From: Willaertia magna
Lineage: Eukaryota; Heterolobosea; Eutetramitea; Acrasida; Naegleriidae
DNA length: 12,930 bases
Reading direction: 5' to 3'
NCBI GenBank assembly: GCA_902984215.1
Contig: CADWAF010004660.1
Location: forward strand, 1-12,930
Of this stretch, positions 1 through 7,384 are shown one piece after another. The notes below the pieces were generated by a model. The model was not told where the DNA came from. It saw only the letters and a program-made list of their open reading frames with translations, and searched no databases. The translations under genes and the position numbers were made by a program. Every line of letters begins with the position of its first letter. Position 1 is the stretch's first letter.

Positions 1-204
1 GATAGTGTTATTGGTATTGGTTCAGGTGGTCATTATGCAATAGCTGCTGCAAAGGCTTTATTAGATGTAGAAGGTTATGATGCTGAAAAGATTTGTCAAA
101 AGGCTATGGAAATTGCTGGAGAGATTTGTATTTACACAAATAAGAACTTTACAAAATTAATTTTGGAAGAAGTTGGAGGAGAAGTTAAAATTACTGAAAA
201 TTAA
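1..204 (+). CDS. hslV: ATP-dependent protease subunit HslV, C-terminal end (5' truncated by window edge)
   Basis: The frame is open from base 1 and ends in tandem stops (TAA TAA). The 67 residues read as the end of HslV, the threonine protease ring subunit of the HslUV (ClpQY) complex. They carry the GIGSGG motif, then an AAAKALL helix, then [10 protein letters not shown], all typical of the HslV C terminus. In eukaryotes that keep it, HslV is a bacterial-type mitochondrial matrix protease working with the ATPase HslU. The catalytic N-terminal Thr and the targeting peptide lie outside the window, so localisation and activity cannot be checked. The gene converges on the flavoprotein gene with only 35 nt between their stops. 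Identification is from the recognisable motif order and is firm for the family. Confidence 0.9.
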   Translation, partial: DSVIGIGSGGHYAIAAAKALLDVEGYDAEKICQKAMEIAGEICIYTNKNFTKLILEEVGGEVKITEN

Positions 205-208
205 TAAA
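203..208 (+). terminator. Possible AATAAA polyadenylation signal overlapping the hslV stop
   Basis: AATAAA begins at the second base of the hslV TAA stop. It is a canonical hexamer, but such words are common in AT-rich DNA, so its role is inferred only from position. Confidence 0.3.
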
Positions 209-228
209 TTTATCAAAATTTTGATAAA
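209..228. repeat. Perfect 20-bp palindrome between convergent genes
   Basis: TTTATCAAAATTTTGATAAA is its own reverse complement with no spacer. It fills most of the 35-nt gap between the hslV stop and the stop of the opposing flavoprotein gene, so either transcript could form a short hairpin after its stop. Function is unknown; AT-rich composition raises the chance of coincidence. Confidence 0.6.
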
Positions 229-239
229 CATTTTAGATT

Positions 240-1706
240 TTATTTTCTAAAAACGGAAAGTTTTATAATCTCTAACAAAATTGAAAAGGCAACGGTTGGG
301 GTTATAAACCATGCTTTTGATCTTCCACCAATAGTTGCATTGTTATAACCTGTTAAAAACTTTTCACCCTTTTTGTTAGCTAAACTTGTGATTGCTCCTA
401 TTAAAACTGGATGCTTAGCAATTAATTTGGATAATAAAGCAGATAGATAGAAATCACTTCCAAAGTTATATTCCCAAATGTCTTGGTATTGTTTTAACTT
501 ATTCTTTGTGACATCTCCTATTCTTAAAGCCTCACCTACAACATCAGCTGCAATTTTAGCAGAATCTAAGGAATAATGAATTCCTTCCCCAGTTAATGGA
601 TTTAACATACCAGCTGCACTTCCAATAACTAAAACATTGTCAGCAAATGATTTTTCAATTCCTCCAACCCTTAAATAAGTTGTATTCATCTCTTCAATAG
701 TTGCTTTAGTACCTATTGCAGATGTAATAAAAGAATCTTTTGTAATATTATTTTCATGAACTTTTGCTAAATCTTCTTTCTTTGTTTTACCTCCAGGTAT
801 AATATAAGTAGATAAACTAATATCACCATCTGCATATTTATTTATTGTGCAATAACCTGGGAGTAATTGTCTTTGATAAATTGTAATGGCATCAGTTTGG
901 AAATTATGTTCTTGAATATAAATATTTGAAACAACAGCTTGTGGTTCATCAGTAACTAACTTTAAACTTGTTGCTGTCTTTGATAAAGAACCATCTGCAC
1001 AAATTAAAACAGTGGCAAAGAATTTAACTTGTTTAGTTTCTTCTGTATTTAAAGGTGTATGATTTGCCACAATTGCCCAACCTTTATGACCTACAAAGTT
1101 ACGACTAACTTTAATAACATCATGTCCTTCTTTTAAATGTGCTCCTTTTCTTTCAGCAGCTCTTGCAATCTTTTCATCTAAATGAACTCTTTTCACTGAA
1201 ATCATTTGATTTTCTTGTTTTCCAACTTTAGTTTGAGCGCAATGTCCAAAAGGTCCATTCATTCCGATTGTTTCCAAAATCTTTACTTTATTTTCTTTTA
1301 CTAACTCTTCTATAACACCCATTTCCTTTAAATGTTTTTGAGATTTTGGTGTGATAGTATTTCCTCCAATTCTTTCTCTAGGGAAGTGCTTTTGTTCAAG
1401 TAATAAAACTTTATATCCATATTGCGCTAGATAATAAGCAGCAGTTGAACCACTTGCTCCGGCACCTACGATAGCAACATCATATTCATTATCTTTTAAT
1501 GTTTTAGCCTTCGAAGTATCAATATTTGAATTTTTAATAGCCTTTGGTTTAGCTTGGATAACTTTAATCTTCTTTAAAGTTTTATAAATCGCAATGATAA
1601 TAACAATTCCTCCTCCAACTAATAACCATTTCACTATTTGCATACGAGTTGGTTTATTACCAGTTCTCAATGAGTGAAAAGATTCCACAATTCGTTCTTT
1701 CATCAT
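240..1706 (-). CDS. Geranylgeranyl-reductase-family FAD-dependent oxidoreductase, membrane anchored
   Basis: The 488-residue single-exon protein starts at tandem ATGs preceded by a run of A. Residues 26-43 form a hydrophobic segment, probably an N-terminal membrane anchor. The Rossmann FAD motif follows (VAIVGAGASG, about 77-86), then FPRERIGG (about 108-115), a central ADG motif near 237 and the second FAD-contacting stretch GSAAGMLNPLTGEG (362-375). This order is typical of the geranylgeranyl reductase branch of group A flavoprotein monooxygenases, which reduce prenyl double bonds or oxidise lipophilic substrates. The usual PxxYxWxFP substrate motif is not clear: the matching place reads LPGYCTINK (282-290). 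A second hydrophobic stretch lies near 467-484. The substrate is therefore open. It is divergent from the sedolisin gene across 289 nt. Confidence 0.8.
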   Translation of the reverse strand: MMKERIVESFHSLRTGNKPTRMQIVKWLLVGGGIVIIIAIYKTLKKIKVIQAKPKAIKNSNIDTSKAKTLKDNEYDVAIVGAGASGSTAAYYLAQYGYKVLLLEQKHFPRERIGGNTITPKSQKHLKEMGVIEELVKENKVKILETIGMNGPFGHCAQTKVGKQENQMISVKRVHLDEKIARAAERKGAHLKEGHDVIKVSRNFVGHKGWAIVANHTPLNTEETKQVKFFATVLICADGSLSKTATSLKLVTDEPQAVVSNIYIQEHNFQTDAITIYQRQLLPGYCTINKYADGDISLSTYIIPGGKTKKEDLAKVHENNITKDSFITSAIGTKATIEEMNTTYLRVGGIEKSFADNVLVIGSAAGMLNPLTGEGIHYSLDSAKIAADVVGEALRIGDVTKNKLKQYQDIWEYNFGSDFYLSALLSKLIAKHPVLIGAITSLANKKGEKFLTGYNNATIGGRSKAWFITPTVAFSILLEIIKLSVFRK

Positions 1707-1995
1707 TTTTTTAATTTACGTGGGATAATTGGCAGATTTAGGAAAATTAAATGGTTGATATGATGTCCTTGAGTGAGTTGAGTTGATTAGAAAACAACTG
1801 GCACTGCAGCATGATTAATTTCGTATTCAAAAGTACATGTTTTGAAGATCTTCATAGTTTGCATAAGTTCAACTTTCTCTTTGTTGTAAATTCTTTTCAC
1901 AACTGTTTGAACTAGAATTTCCAAATCGCCAATTCACTCCGATAACAATTTATTTGAAGGCTTGGAAAACGAGGGAAAAATCCATCCAAAAAAAA
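1707..1995. promoter_or_regulatory. Divergent intergenic region (flavoprotein / sedolisin)
   Basis: This 289-nt stretch separates two start codons pointing away from each other, so it must hold both promoters and 5' leaders. No TATA box or clear initiator stands out. ACGTGGG lies about 10 nt before the flavoprotein ATG, and a long A run directly precedes the sedolisin ATG. A 12-bp palindrome (TGAAGATCTTCA, 1843-1854) is within chance expectation. No small gene was seen. Confidence 0.5.
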
Positions 1996-3998
1996 ATGAT
2001 CCAAAGATTTTTTATTTATTCCCTTCTAGCTCTTTGTTTCGTCCTTCTAACAGACTATATCCTTTCTTGTGGAGGTCATCAACATGTGCAACCAAAACTT
2101 AAGGCTTCCTTTACCGTTCCTACAAAATTCTCTTGGGTTAAAAGAGAAACTCATTCTTTAGCTGGTACTCCAATTAGTATTCCAAAACAATGGAAGGCTT
2201 TACATCAATTCTCTCAAGAAAAACTTTTAGAAGTATTCTATCAAGTTCATTCTATTGCTTCTAATACTGATGATAAAAAAGCAGAAATGATTCAACCACG
2301 TATTCAACATTTTGATAAAACAATTAAATTATTAACAAGTAATGATTATTTCTCTAATGAATTTTATTTAAAACATGAAATTACTTTTACAATTGCATTA
2401 AAACAAAAGAATATTAATAAATTAAAAGAGAAATTTGAAACTGTTTCAGATCCATTCCATGAGGATTACACAAATTATTTAACTATGAAAGAAATTAAAA
2501 ATTTAATTGAACCAACAAAAGAAACAATCCAAACTGTATTAACTTGGTTAAAGAACTACAATGACATTAGTGTTGAAAAGATCTCTAAACATAATGATTT
2601 CATTGTTGTTAAATCAACCATTGAAACTATCAATCAATTATTTAATATTAAATTAGTACCATTCATCCATCAAAACAATGTCTTATACGGTGTTGTTTTC
2701 AGATCTGAAAGTGCATCTTACTCATTACCAGATTACTTAGTACACCACATTGATTTCGTTAGTGATTTAGTTAAATTCCCAAGTGAACAATTATTATGGA
2801 AGAAATCTGTACCACCTAGAAATCCTCAAGTTATGGTAACACCTTCTTTCCTTATTAACAAATATAATATTCAATTACCAGTTGGTCCTTCTACAAAGAA
2901 CAGACAATCATGCGCACAATTTTTAGATCAATATTATTCACCAAGTGATTTAAATCTTTTCTTTAATCAATTTAATGTTTTAAATGGTTCTAAAACACCA
3001 TTAAGAGTTATTGGTCCTAATAATCCAAATCAACCTGGTGTAGAAGCTTCTTTAGATATTCAATACTTAATGGGTGTAGCTCAAAACATTCCAACCGATT
3101 TCATTTCCACAGGTGGTAGAGTAAATAATGGTCAAGGTAGGTCTATAATTTACAATTTAATTTTACAATTATCTTTTTTTAGAACCATTCATTGATTGGG
3201 CAATTACTGTACAACAACAAGGGGATGATGGAGCTTATACTCACTCTATTTCATATGGTGACGTTGAATCTACAATTCCAAGAGATTATGCAGAAAGAAT
3301 GAATAATGAGTTAATTAAATTAGCTGTCAGTGGAAGAAGTGTACTTTTCGCAACTGGAGATGATGGAGTACAATGCAATGCTGCAGGTACTAGACAAGAA
3401 CCTAATTTCCCAGCAGGTTCACCATATGTACTATCAGTTGGGTAAGTATTTATTACTGTCACATTAATTATTAATTTAAATTAAAAGTGCAACTGAACCT
3501 TATGGAGAAGGAGAAAAATCAACTAGTTGGTCTGGTGGAGGTTTTTCTAATTATTTTGCTAGAGGCGCTTTCCAACAAGACGCTGTTAGTGCTTATTTAA
3601 GAGGTAATAATTTACCACCTACTTCATATTTCAATGCAACTGGAAGAGGTTATCCTGATGTAGCAGCATATGGCGTTAATTTTAGTGTAATTGTAGGAGG
3701 TTTATCAAGGCCAGTAGGTGGTACTTCAGCAGCAGCTCCTACTTTTGCAGCAGTAATTAGTTTGCTTAATGAATGGCGTATAAGAAATAACATGAAGCCT
3801 TTAGGTTATTTGAACAAATGGATGTACTCAGTTGTTGCAAAGACAAGCGGAGCATTAAATGATGTCACAGTTGGTTCAAATAATACACCACCATGTCCAG
3901 GATTCCAATGCCTTGCTTTAAAGTTTTACCCTTTCTTACTGCTTTCTATAAAGTTTTTCAAGATCCATTTCATGAAGAAACTAATCCAAATGGAATAA
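1996..3998 (+). CDS. Tripeptidyl-peptidase-1-like sedolisin (S53), three exons, C terminus disrupted
   Basis: Exons 1996-3136, 3183-3441 and 3488-3998 join to 636 residues. The first in-frame ATG after an A run opens a signal peptide (about 1-25). An S53 activation propeptide follows, then the mature domain beginning near VTPSFLINKYN, closely resembling TPP1. Catalytic Glu350 and Asp354 sit in VEASLDIQYLMG, the oxyanion Asp440 in ATGDDG (usually SGDSG), and the nucleophile Ser547 in GGTSAAAP. These are secreted or lysosomal acid proteases that release tripeptides. Of the family's calcium site, Asp592-Val593 is present, but the downstream GxGxD loop (GWDPVTG-like) is absent. After about Cys608 the frame reads 28 unrelated residues, because the DNA there matches the aminotransferase in another frame. 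The protein is probably non-functional as drawn, or the locus is misassembled. Confidence 0.85.
3137..3182 (+). other. Spliceosomal intron 1 of the sedolisin (46 nt)
   Basis: It has a GTAGGT donor, a T-rich end and a TTTTTTTAG acceptor, in phase 1. Removal joins VNNGQ to EPFIDWA, matching the family sequence without a gap; read-through meets a stop 13 nt into exon 2. Confidence 0.88.
3442..3487 (+). other. Spliceosomal intron 2 of the sedolisin (46 nt)
   Basis: It has a GTAAGT donor and an AAAAG acceptor, in phase 2. Removal restores LSVGATEPYG, the expected run into the SWSGGGFSNYF motif. It has exactly the same length as intron 1. Confidence 0.88.
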
Positions 3999-5245
3999 TT
4001 AATTTAGCAGTAGCAGAAAATATTCTTTCCAGTGATCATCTTTGTAAAGTATTTCATGAAATTAGTGTCAACCATCCATTAAAACCACAACATTTAAATT
4101 ACACTTCCTTTTCAGGAGCTCCTGAATTTCGTAAAGAATTAGTTGAAAAACTATTCACAAAAAGAATTTTTAAAAGACAACAAGCCTTACAAGAAAATAC
4201 TGAAATTAAACAACTTTTCGAAAAGGAATTTTACAATATTAATAACTATTTTGTATGTAACGGTGGTGGAAATATTATTGAACAAATTGGTTTTGCAATT
4301 TGTAATGAAAATGAATATGTAATGATTCCAAGTCCAATGTATTTAGCTTTAGAGAATGATTTTGGTTTAAGATTTTCAAATAAAGTTTTACCTGTTGAGA
4401 TGGATTTTAATAAAGAGAAAAATAGTTATGAGTTGACTGTAGATTTAATTAGAAAGGTTTATGATAAAGCAGTTAATGAAGAAGGTAAAATAGTTAAAGG
4501 TTTTTTCTTAATAAATCCTAATAATCCAACTGGTGATGTGTTTGACAGGGAATTAGTTAGAAGTATGATTGATTTTTGTAAAGAGAAAAATATACATTTT
4601 ATTAGTGATGAGTTGTATGCATTAAGTATTTTTGATAAGGAAACTGAATTTATTTCAGCAGCTTCTGTGATGGATAGTGATGACAAGGATTATGTTCATA
4701 TTATTTATTCTTTTTCTAAAGATTTTTGTTTAAATGGTTTTCGTGTTGGTGTTTTATTTACTTTAAATAAGGAAATGCAACAAGTTTTTAACTCATGTAG
4801 TTATTTTAATGGATGTTCAAGTCATACACAACAATTATTAACTAATTTCTTAAAAGATGAAAAATTATTAGATGAATATTTAGAAATTAATTTGAATAAT
4901 TTAAGAAATGCTTATTCCATTTGTTGTGATTATTTAGAAAAATATAATGTTAAATACGTTAAGGCAAGAGGTGGTTTATTTATTTGGTTTAATATGACAG
5001 ATTTAATGAAGAAATATTTATCTAAAAAGAAGGGTGTTGAATTTAATGGAGATTGCTTTGCATTAACAAAAGAAGAAGAATATGAATGTTGGTTAGATAT
5101 CTTAGATAATGCAAAAGTTAATTTAAGTGCAGGTCAATTTTATTTTACGGACAAAACTGGTTGGATGCGTGTTTGTTTCACTTCTGTAAAATCTCATATT
5201 TTACAAAAGGCATTTGAACGTGTATTTAGTTATTTAACTCAATAG
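3893..5245 (+). CDS. ACC-synthase-like PLP-dependent aminotransferase (class I/II)
   Basis: The 450-residue fold-type I enzyme resembles 1-aminocyclopropane-1-carboxylate synthase and related aminotransferases. Landmarks in order are NPNGIINLAVAEN (31-43), NPNNPTG (208-214), SDELY (238-242), the PLP-binding Lys276 in SFSKD, the phosphate-contact Arg284 in GFRVG, and the substrate-carboxylate Arg426 in GWMRVCF. All key residues are present, so activity is plausible; the substrate cannot be told and ACC synthase itself is not proven. The ATG at 3893 (or 3908) lies inside the sedolisin reading frame in a different phase. It leaves no intergenic region, promoter or own 5' leader, and the first 8 or so residues derive from sedolisin codons. 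The true N terminus may be missing. Its stop overlaps the stop of the opposing oxidase gene. Confidence 0.85.
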   Translation: MSRIPMPCFKVLPFLTAFYKVFQDPFHEETNPNGIINLAVAENILSSDHLCKVFHEISVNHPLKPQHLNYTSFSGAPEFRKELVEKLFTKRIFKRQQALQENTEIKQLFEKEFYNINNYFVCNGGGNIIEQIGFAICNENEYVMIPSPMYLALENDFGLRFSNKVLPVEMDFNKEKNSYELTVDLIRKVYDKAVNEEGKIVKGFFLINPNNPTGDVFDRELVRSMIDFCKEKNIHFISDELYALSIFDKETEFISAASVMDSDDKDYVHIIYSFSKDFCLNGFRVGVLFTLNKEMQQVFNSCSYFNGCSSHTQQLLTNFLKDEKLLDEYLEINLNNLRNAYSICCDYLEKYNVKYVKARGGLFIWFNMTDLMKKYLSKKKGVEFNGDCFALTKEEEYECWLDILDNAKVNLSAGQFYFTDKTGWMRVCFTSVKSHILQKAFERVFSYLTQ

Positions 5246-7152
5246 TTTTTCTTACAATTATTTTGCTCAATCACACTTGTTAAGTTAAATAAAGCACTGA
5301 ACTCAACAATTTCTAATTGTTCATTAAAGATAAACCAATTTAAAACGTCATATTTTACTCTACAACCTTTCTTTGTGATTTCATCAATTCTTTTTGTAAA
5401 TCCACCGTAATTTTCATTAATTTCAATCTTACTTGTGATATCTTCCTTCATTACAACTAAAGTTTCAAAGAATGATTGGAAGTTTTTAATGATATTATCT
5501 CTTCCAACAACTTTGTTAGAACCAACAGGAATGTTCACCACAGAATCAATAGCAAATAATGGTTCTAAAATTGTGACATTTCTTTGGATTTGACCATCTT
5601 GAAATGCAAGCATCTTTCTAATCATTTCTTCTTCTTTCGTTTGTTTTAATAACTTTTTAAAAGACAATTCTTTACCATTGTTCTTTACAGAATATGCTTT
5701 AAAATTACTTCCAATGCTTTGTTTAAAATTAAAAAAGTTTGTAGGATCATATTTCTTTTTAATATCTAATAATCTATTATAATTTCCACCATAATATTCT
5801 TGCTCCCAATTTGGTAAATAAGGATCAATATAATTAATATAACTTCCATTAAAATTTGGTTTCATTGCTGAATAAAAACTTTCTGCCCAATCCCTTGTTT
5901 TTTCATAATCTTCAGGTTTTGTAAATATTGCTTTTAATTCAATTACAAACTCTGCATCTCTTCTATAAAAGGCAGTTGCTTGTGTATTTATATCTCTAAT
6001 AGCACCTCCAATATGTGACCAAATCAACATTGCATCTTTTGATGGTCTATTCTTCATAAATTGATAAAAAACATTTCCTAATTGTCTTGTTAATTTTCCT
6101 TTTGGGATAAGACCAGATTTCACAAAAGCATTTCTGTGACCAATATCTGTTTTCCCGCCGAAACCTGTAATAAATTTAATAAAACCAGTTTTCTCTAAAC
6201 TAGTTATTTGAGCTCCATTAATTGATAAGAATGGTTTCATTAAATTATAACCTTCATTGTAATCTCCATTGTAAACAAATGTTAAACAAAATTGATCTTG
6301 TTGTGATTTATCATCATAAAGAACTATACCATAAGCTGCCATCTCTTTAGGTACATTTGATATCCACTTATTAAAATAATCAATCACATCAATCATATTA
6401 TCAATTGTCCAACAAACATTTGATGTTAAAATCTCTGGCGTTTTTGTTCTATAAGTTCTTGTCTTAATACTTGTCACAATACCAAAATTCCCACCACCTC
6501 CTCCTCTCAAAGCCCAAAATAAATCTGGATAACTTTCATTATTTACTTTAACAAAATCACCATTAGCTAAAACCATATCAAACTCAATGACACTATCACT
6601 TCCAAGACCATAAGAACGACTTAGCATTGAATATCCACCGCCTAATGTGTAGCCCATCACTCCTACAAATGGACAAGTGCCAGCTATTGGTATGTTTGGA
6701 GCTAGTGATGGATAGATAGTTGACCATCTTAAACCTGCTTCAATATAAGCAATCCCTTCACTAATCATTCTTGTTTTATTAAAATATTTCATATCTAAAA
6801 CAATTTCATTTGTCAAACAATATCCAGCAGCTGAATGTCCACCACCTTTTACAGAAAGTTTTAAATTATATTTTTGTGAAAATTTAATAGTTTCTTGTAC
6901 ATCTCCAATAGTTAAAGGTAAAACAACTATTTGTGGATATTTCTGATATAATCCATTGTCAATATAAATTACCGAAGAATAATTATTATCATCTTTTTGA
7001 ATTACTTGTCCTTTTATTTTTAATTCGTTTATTGGAATAGTGTTAATAGCACTAACAGCGGTAATAATTGTAAAGAAGAAGAGCAAAAGTGTTATTGTTG
7101 TCAGTTGTTGTTGTTGTTTTGGAAATTGTAGTGAGTGAAATCTTTCCGGCAT
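5239..7152 (-). CDS. Secreted berberine-bridge-type FAD oxidase fused to a SnoaL/NTF2-like domain
   Basis: The 637-residue protein begins with a signal peptide or anchor (hydrophobic 18-35). A PCMH-type FAD-binding domain (about 70-235) follows. Both covalent flavin attachment residues of bicovalent oxidases are present: His106 in KGGGHSAAG and Cys160 in GTCPFVGVMG. The BBE domain is marked by YINYID (438-443) and KKYDPTNFFNFKQSI (466-480). Normal family members end about here, near 500 residues. This one continues for some 135 residues with a pattern like SnoaL/ketosteroid-isomerase domains: a helix (508-520), FAIDSVVNIPVG, VGRDNIIKNF (549-558), and strands ending VKYDVLNWFIFNEQLEIVEFSALF. 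Such oxidases oxidise sugars, alcohols or alkaloid-like substrates with O2, releasing H2O2. The substrate and the role of the tail are unknown. The start follows an A-rich leader. Confidence 0.85.
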   Translation of the reverse strand: MPERFHSLQFPKQQQQLTTITLLLFFFTIITAVSAINTIPINELKIKGQVIQKDDNNYSSVIYIDNGLYQKYPQIVVLPLTIGDVQETIKFSQKYNLKLSVKGGGHSAAGYCLTNEIVLDMKYFNKTRMISEGIAYIEAGLRWSTIYPSLAPNIPIAGTCPFVGVMGYTLGGGYSMLSRSYGLGSDSVIEFDMVLANGDFVKVNNESYPDLFWALRGGGGGNFGIVTSIKTRTYRTKTPEILTSNVCWTIDNMIDVIDYFNKWISNVPKEMAAYGIVLYDDKSQQDQFCLTFVYNGDYNEGYNLMKPFLSINGAQITSLEKTGFIKFITGFGGKTDIGHRNAFVKSGLIPKGKLTRQLGNVFYQFMKNRPSKDAMLIWSHIGGAIRDINTQATAFYRRDAEFVIELKAIFTKPEDYEKTRDWAESFYSAMKPNFNGSYINYIDPYLPNWEQEYYGGNYNRLLDIKKKYDPTNFFNFKQSIGSNFKAYSVKNNGKELSFKKLLKQTKEEEMIRKMLAFQDGQIQRNVTILEPLFAIDSVVNIPVGSNKVVGRDNIIKNFQSFFETLVVMKEDITSKIEINENYGGFTKRIDEITKKGCRVKYDVLNWFIFNEQLEIVEFSALFNLTSVIEQNNCKKNY

Positions 7153-7384
7153 TGATTTTTGTTTATTTTTTCTATGAAATTTGTAAAAAAGAAATTTGCA
7201 GTAATTTTTGTGTATTGCACGGGGTTGTCAAGCGGATTTAGTTAAGGAAAGGACGAAGTATTTGAGAGGCGAATGAATTAAATAAATTGGCAGGATGCTC
7301 AAATTGCAATTTGAAAGAAAGGAATGGCAGGTTTGTGTGAAATAAACAATTTCTTTACAAACAGTCTTGCATCTTTCCTTCCTT
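7153..7384. other. Gap between the BBE-type oxidase and the RCC1 relic
   Basis: These 232 nt hold the upstream region of the oxidase gene and whatever follows the RCC1 relic. No credible coding sequence was seen and no BTB-like continuation can be read in any minus frame. It is less AT-extreme than other gaps. A perfect 16-bp palindrome, TCAAATTGCAATTTGA, sits at 7299-7314, near what is expected by chance across a window this size. Confidence 0.4.

Noticed and set aside
1954..1995. Upstream start of the sedolisin at 1954
   Set aside because: It would need a TTG start; the ATG at 1996 follows an A run and opens directly into a signal peptide.
3762..3998. Separate small plus-strand gene
   Set aside because: It is the 3' part of sedolisin exon 3; the catalytic Ser motif lies just upstream in the same frame.
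4459..4686. Minus-strand open frame of 75 codons
   Set aside because: It lies fully antisense to the aminotransferase core, shows no family resemblance and is a shadow frame.
7299..7314. 16-bp palindrome TCAAATTGCAATTTGA
   Set aside because: About one such palindrome is expected by chance in a window of this size and composition, and nothing links it to a function.
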